Assembly: GCF_937898475.1 (NCBI RefSeq)
Contig: NZ_CALEJS010000012.1
Span: 124,001-188,000 of the forward strand
Reading direction: 5' to 3'
Length of the DNA stretch: 64,000 nucleotides
Source of the DNA: an uncultured Chitinophaga sp.
Lineage (GTDB): Bacteria; Bacteroidota; Bacteroidia; Chitinophagales; Chitinophagaceae
The notes under the pieces were generated by a model, which did not search any database, was not told the origin of the DNA, and saw nothing but the letters and a program-made list of their open reading frames with translations. The position numbers were made by a program, and so were the translations under genes. This document shows, one piece after another, positions 60,472 to 64,000 of this stretch (within the stretch, counting starts at the first letter, position 1; each line of letters opens with the position of its first letter).

Positions 60472-63400
60472 TCATACTTTCGGTGGTATCAGTTTATACA
60501 CCACCGGCGTCACCACTCTTGACAGTAAGGTAGAACTGATCAATCCCCCGATCAGCACAATTGCCAGCGGCGCAATCAACGGGTTGTTCGACAGGGCTAT
60601 GGGTATCAGTCCGCCAATGGCGGTCAATGATGTCAGCACAATGGGTAAAAATCTCACTTCGCCGGCTTCCCTGATGGCCTGCTCCAGTGATCTGCCCTGT
60701 TGCCGCAGCTGGTTGGTAAAGTCTACCAGCAGGATGGTATTCTTTACCTCGATACCTGCCAGCGCTATCATACCTATGATCGCCACAAAGGAAAGCGAAT
60801 TGCCGGTGAGCCATAATCCTACAGCTGCGCCTACCACTCCTAATGGTATAACAGATAATACGATCAGCGTGCTTTTGAAGGTGCGGAACTCCAGTATCAG
60901 CACGGCTATGAACATAAAGATGGTAACGAGCACAATGCTCATGAAGCCGCCGAAGGAATTGTTCCGGGATTCCACCTCGCCGCCCATCTCATAGCTATAG
61001 CCCGCAGGCAGGGCCATATGGTCCATTCTCCCGATCACATCATTGATCACACGGTCTACCAGGAACCCTTTCTGCACAAAGGCTTTCACTGCTACCACTC
61101 TTCTTTTTTCGTGGTGGATAATGTTCACCGGGGATGTTTCCAGCTTCAGATTGGCCACTTGTCCGAGGGGGTAAGGTTTGCCCTGTGTATTGCTCACGTA
61201 GAGGTTGCGGAAGGCGTCCAATGTGGGGCGGCCTTCGCGGCTGCGGGTCAGCAGGATATTGTAATCATTGTCGTTATTATCCGTGTACTGTCCCACATTC
61301 AATCCTGCTACGGCCAGGCGTACGGTGCGGTCTATATTGAGGGAGGGGATGCCCAGCAGCTGCGCTTTTTCCCGTTGGATGGCCACACGTATATCACTCT
61401 TCAGCAGGCTCACGGGGTTGTCTACATACATGGTGCCGGGAGTGCGTTGCAGCATGCCTTCCACGCGACCGGCCAGGGCTCTGAGCGTATCCAGGTCATC
61501 GCCGAAGAGGCGTACTTCCACGGGGGCGGCTACCGGTGGCCCCTGTTCAAAGTTCTTCACTTCCACTTTTGCACCGGGGTAGGGCGTCCATTGTTTGCGC
61601 AGCTTCTCTATCAGCGCCAGCTTGTCTTCCGGGTTGGTATGTTCATCCAGTTGTACAAAGATCTCTGCAAACTCGCTGTGCTCGTTCTCCGGTATCACGT
61701 TGTAATAGATCCGCGGATTACCCCTGCCTACGTTGGTGGCAAAGTATTTCACGGCGGGCTCTTTTCTCAGCACCGATTCTATATCCCTTGCTATACTGTT
61801 GGTGTATTGCAGGTTAGACTGCGGCGGAGCGGTAATGTTGATAAGGAACTGCGGCTTTTCGGATGCAGGGAAGAGGCTGAAGCCTATCGCGCCGAAGAGG
61901 TAGAGCGCGCCCACAAAGATCACTACGGTAGAGATCAGCGTGAGTGCAGGACGCTGTAAGGCTTTGTCCAGCAGGCGGGAATAGCTGCCATGGATCAGGC
62001 GTTTCAGCGCACGCATGAAGATGTTGCCATCCGGATGACCGTCATGTTTTTTCAACAGTTTGCTGGACAGGAAGGGGATGATCGTCAGCGATACCAGCAT
62101 GGAGGCCAGTACGCTCAGTATCACGGCCAGCGGCAGGCTGCGGATAAAATCACCTGCGCCCTCCGGCATAAATACCAGTGGCATAAAAGCAATGATCAGG
62201 GCGGCGGTACAACCTACTACGGCCATGCCTATCTGTTTGGTAGCCTTCAGGGTGGCATCCATAGCGCTATGTCCTTCCAGTATCCATCGTTCTATGTTTT
62301 CCACCACCACAATACTGTCGTCTACCAGCAGGCCTAAGGCCACTACCAGTCCAACAATACTCAGCTGGTTCAGGTTATAGCCCATCAGCTGCAGCAGAAT
62401 AATACCGATAGCGAGGGAGAGGGGGATAGAGATCATCACGATCAGGGATGGCCGGAAACCCAGTGGCAGCAGGGTGATGGCCACCAGCAGGATCGCGATA
62501 ATGAAATCCTTTCCCAGGCTGCCCAGGCGGCGGTTTACGTTGTCTGCCTGGTCAAAGTGCTGTACCAGGTCAATATTGGCGGGCAGCGTTTTTTTGAATT
62601 TTTCGATCAGCGGCTTGTACAACTCCTGCGTTTTGCTGATGTTCTCGCCTTCTTTCTGGGCGGCCACCACAAATACGCAGCGGAAGCCGTTGAGGCGTGT
62701 CTGGTAGGATACATCGTCATAACCGTAGTATACTTTGGCAATATCCTTCAGGAAGAGATTGCGGCCGTTATTGCTGTATACGATGGTGTTCTTTACTTCT
62801 TCCAGGTTGTGATAGTTGCCGCTGGTTTTGATGTTGAACACACGGTTACCTGCGTCTACGCTGCCGCCGGGGATGCTGATGGTTTCATTCTGCAGGCTGT
62901 TGATCACGTTGCCGATGGGCAGGTTGAGCTGGGCCAGTTTTTCAAGGTCCAGTTCCACACGCACCTGTTGCTCCGGTAAGCCGAAGATCTCCACGTTCTT
63001 CAGTGGAGTGAGCTTTTCCAGTTCATCCTGCAGCTTTTCAGCATGGTACCTGAGTTTATCGCGGGGCGCATTTTCAGAGATCAGCGCTATCTGCATAATG
63101 TTCACATCAGATGGCTGCTGCTTCTGAATATCGATGCTGAGGTTTTCCTGCGGCAGATCGCGCCGTTTATTGTTCACGGTTCGTACCACCTCCTGGTATT
63201 TGTTATCTACATTGCTGCTGTATTTATATTCCACGCGGATAACGGCCAGTCCGTCGCTGATGGTGCTGCGAACATGCTTGATATCTTCCAGGGCGTAAAT
63301 TTCTTTTTCCAGCGGATCTACAACCAGTTCTTCCATGTCCTTCGGACTGGTGCCAGGGTATACCGCGATCACGGTATAGGCGGGTGCGCGCATTTCCGGG

Positions 63401-63510
63401 TCTTCGGAACGCGGCATGTTCATGATGGTAGTGATGCCCAGTACGATGATCATGATAAAAATGACCAGGGTGAACTGGTAGTTCTTTACCGCGTAATCAG
63501 ATATTTTCAT
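60472..63510 (-). CDS. RND-family efflux transporter permease subunit (AcrB/HAE1-like)
   Basis: 1012 residues, the usual length. The first helix (FTLVIFIMIIVLGITTI) precedes porter motifs AYTVIAVYPGTSPKDMEELV, then the transmembrane block GLLVDDSIVVVENIER, with the D-D pair of the proton relay, and TAALIIAFMPLVFMPEGAGDF. The second half repeats this with LALAGIEVKNTILLVDF-like residues (MIALAGIEVKNTILLVDF). It exports drugs, detergents or metabolites with an adaptor (the next gene upstream) and an outer-membrane channel not seen here. Confidence 0.95.
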   Translation of the reverse strand: MKISDYAVKNYQFTLVIFIMIIVLGITTIMNMPRSEDPEMRAPAYTVIAVYPGTSPKDMEELVVDPLEKEIYALEDIKHVRSTISDGLAVIRVEYKYSSNVDNKYQEVVRTVNNKRRDLPQENLSIDIQKQQPSDVNIMQIALISENAPRDKLRYHAEKLQDELEKLTPLKNVEIFGLPEQQVRVELDLEKLAQLNLPIGNVINSLQNETISIPGGSVDAGNRVFNIKTSGNYHNLEEVKNTIVYSNNGRNLFLKDIAKVYYGYDDVSYQTRLNGFRCVFVVAAQKEGENISKTQELYKPLIEKFKKTLPANIDLVQHFDQADNVNRRLGSLGKDFIIAILLVAITLLPLGFRPSLIVMISIPLSLAIGIILLQLMGYNLNQLSIVGLVVALGLLVDDSIVVVENIERWILEGHSAMDATLKATKQIGMAVVGCTAALIIAFMPLVFMPEGAGDFIRSLPLAVILSVLASMLVSLTIIPFLSSKLLKKHDGHPDGNIFMRALKRLIHGSYSRLLDKALQRPALTLISTVVIFVGALYLFGAIGFSLFPASEKPQFLINITAPPQSNLQYTNSIARDIESVLRKEPAVKYFATNVGRGNPRIYYNVIPENEHSEFAEIFVQLDEHTNPEDKLALIEKLRKQWTPYPGAKVEVKNFEQGPPVAAPVEVRLFGDDLDTLRALAGRVEGMLQRTPGTMYVDNPVSLLKSDIRVAIQREKAQLLGIPSLNIDRTVRLAVAGLNVGQYTDNNDNDYNILLTRSREGRPTLDAFRNLYVSNTQGKPYPLGQVANLKLETSPVNIIHHEKRRVVAVKAFVQKGFLVDRVINDVIGRMDHMALPAGYSYEMGGEVESRNNSFGGFMSIVLVTIFMFIAVLILEFRTFKSTLIVLSVIPLGVVGAAVGLWLTGNSLSFVAIIGMIALAGIEVKNTILLVDFTNQLRQQGRSLEQAIREAGEVRFLPIVLTSLTAIGGLIPIALSNNPLIAPLAIVLIGGLISSTLLSRVVTPVVYKLIPPKV

Positions 63511-63520
63511 TTGAAAAGGT

Positions 63521-64000
63521 TTAGTTGTTTTTCACTACGCGTATACTGCTACTGTCTGTTAAATACGCGCTTCCGGATATGATAAGATCTTTTGCGCCTT
63601 CCAGTCCTTTACTGATGATCACCCTGTCTTTCTCCATCGCCGCCACACTTACTTTTACCTTTTTGGCAGTTTTACCGTCATTTGTCACAAACACATAACC
63701 GGCGCCATCATCCCCGTCCAGCAGGGCATCGTAGGGAATACTCCAGGGGCCTGCAACACTGCCACTGGTAACTGCTGCGCCTTTGGTATGCACATTGGCT
63801 TTACCGAACATGCCAAAAGCAATGGCCGCGGGTTTTTCTCCTGCCAGGCGGATGTCTATCATGAACGATCCGCTTACCGGGTCTACTCCTTCCGCTCTGC
63901 GGGATACCACGCCCCGGAAGATTTTACCGGGCACAGATTCTACTTCCACTTCGGCGCTGTCCTGCAGGTGAATGGCCGCCCATTCTTTATTGCTGACGGC
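63521..64000 (-). CDS. RND efflux periplasmic adaptor (membrane fusion protein), 5' truncated by window edge
   Basis: The frame stays open to the right edge, so the N-terminus is missing. The visible residues form the beta-barrel and membrane-proximal domains: NKEWAAIHLQDSAEVEVESV, SGSFMIDIRLAGEKPAAIAFGMFGKANV and ALLDGDDGAGYVFV, ending AYLTDSSSIRVVKNN. They match C-terminal parts of RND adaptors, and the partner permease starts 10 bp after its stop, forming a normal adaptor-permease operon. Confidence 0.9.
   Translation of the reverse strand, partial: AVSNKEWAAIHLQDSAEVEVESVPGKIFRGVVSRRAEGVDPVSGSFMIDIRLAGEKPAAIAFGMFGKANVHTKGAAVTSGSVAGPWSIPYDALLDGDDGAGYVFVTNDGKTAKKVKVSVAAMEKDRVIISKGLEGAKDLIISGSAYLTDSSSIRVVKNN

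Noticed and set aside
61018..61959. 313-residue plus-strand ORF over the RND permease
   Set aside because: Antisense shadow of a full-length permease.
1..64000. tRNA, rRNA, transposase or phage genes
   Set aside because: None could be recognised in the sequence on either strand; no claim is made.

Overview
The window looks like chromosomal DNA from a Bacteroidota member, most likely Chitinophagaceae and close to Chitinophaga. The grounds are a SusC/SusD pair led by an ECF sigma factor and a FecR anti-sigma factor, many Bacteroidota-type lipoproteins, a DUF4974-type FecR tail, paired Gfo/Idh/MocA proteins, and start regions without clear Shine-Dalgarno sequences. No rRNA, tRNA, transposase, phage gene or CRISPR array was recognised.

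Layout. 1-3.96 kb: a truncated XRE regulator, an HlyD-type adaptor, a peptidase-containing (C39) ABC exporter and a 71-residue double-glycine leader peptide; together a compact bacteriocin or secreted-peptide locus. 4.0-8.4 kb: a minus-strand operon (CGNR-type regulator, flavin amine oxidase, two half-size YeeE/YedE transporters) divergent from an EamA exporter. 8.0-10.6 kb: a SpeD-like small protein, a heptapeptide-repeat protein, MnmD, and a 67-bp tandem repeat array that runs into a long inverted repeat. 10.6-22.6 kb: an S9 prolyl-oligopeptidase-type peptidase, an AraC regulator, and a complete trans-4-hydroxy-L-proline catabolic set (Pyr4H2C deaminase, alpha-ketoglutarate semialdehyde dehydrogenase, permease, 4-hydroxyproline epimerase, D-amino-acid dehydrogenase) followed by a DUF885 peptidase-like protein. 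22.8-37.9 kb: ECF sigma, FecR, STN-SusC, SusD, a small lipoprotein, an M20 peptidase and two tandem M14 carboxypeptidase paralogues. Read together, 10.6-37.9 kb looks like a system for importing proline- or hydroxyproline-rich (collagen-like) peptides, trimming them and burning hydroxyproline to 2-oxoglutarate; that link is inference.

38-40 kb: an NmrA-like oxidoreductase divergent from an HxlR regulator around a perfect 20-bp palindrome, then a VOC protein fused to a ribbon-helix-helix-like tail. 40.2-49.9 kb: an outer-membrane porin, UrtABCDE (urea/short-chain amide ABC transporter) and a NarX/NarL-like two-component pair, all on one strand. 50-54.4 kb: a 21-bp tandem repeat, a class C beta-lactamase-type hydrolase, a thioredoxin-like gene that appears split by a frameshift, a lipoprotein and a methyltransferase. 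54.5-58.4 kb: ThuA plus two Gfo/Idh/MocA oxidoreductases (possible 3-keto-glycoside metabolism). 58.4-64 kb: an outer-membrane beta-barrel, a YdcF/DUF218 protein, and an RND efflux permease with its truncated adaptor.

A striking feature is a family of gap-filling elements built from TTTGARG heptamers arranged as inverted repeats, found in six gaps and sitting close to the next start codon in five of them.
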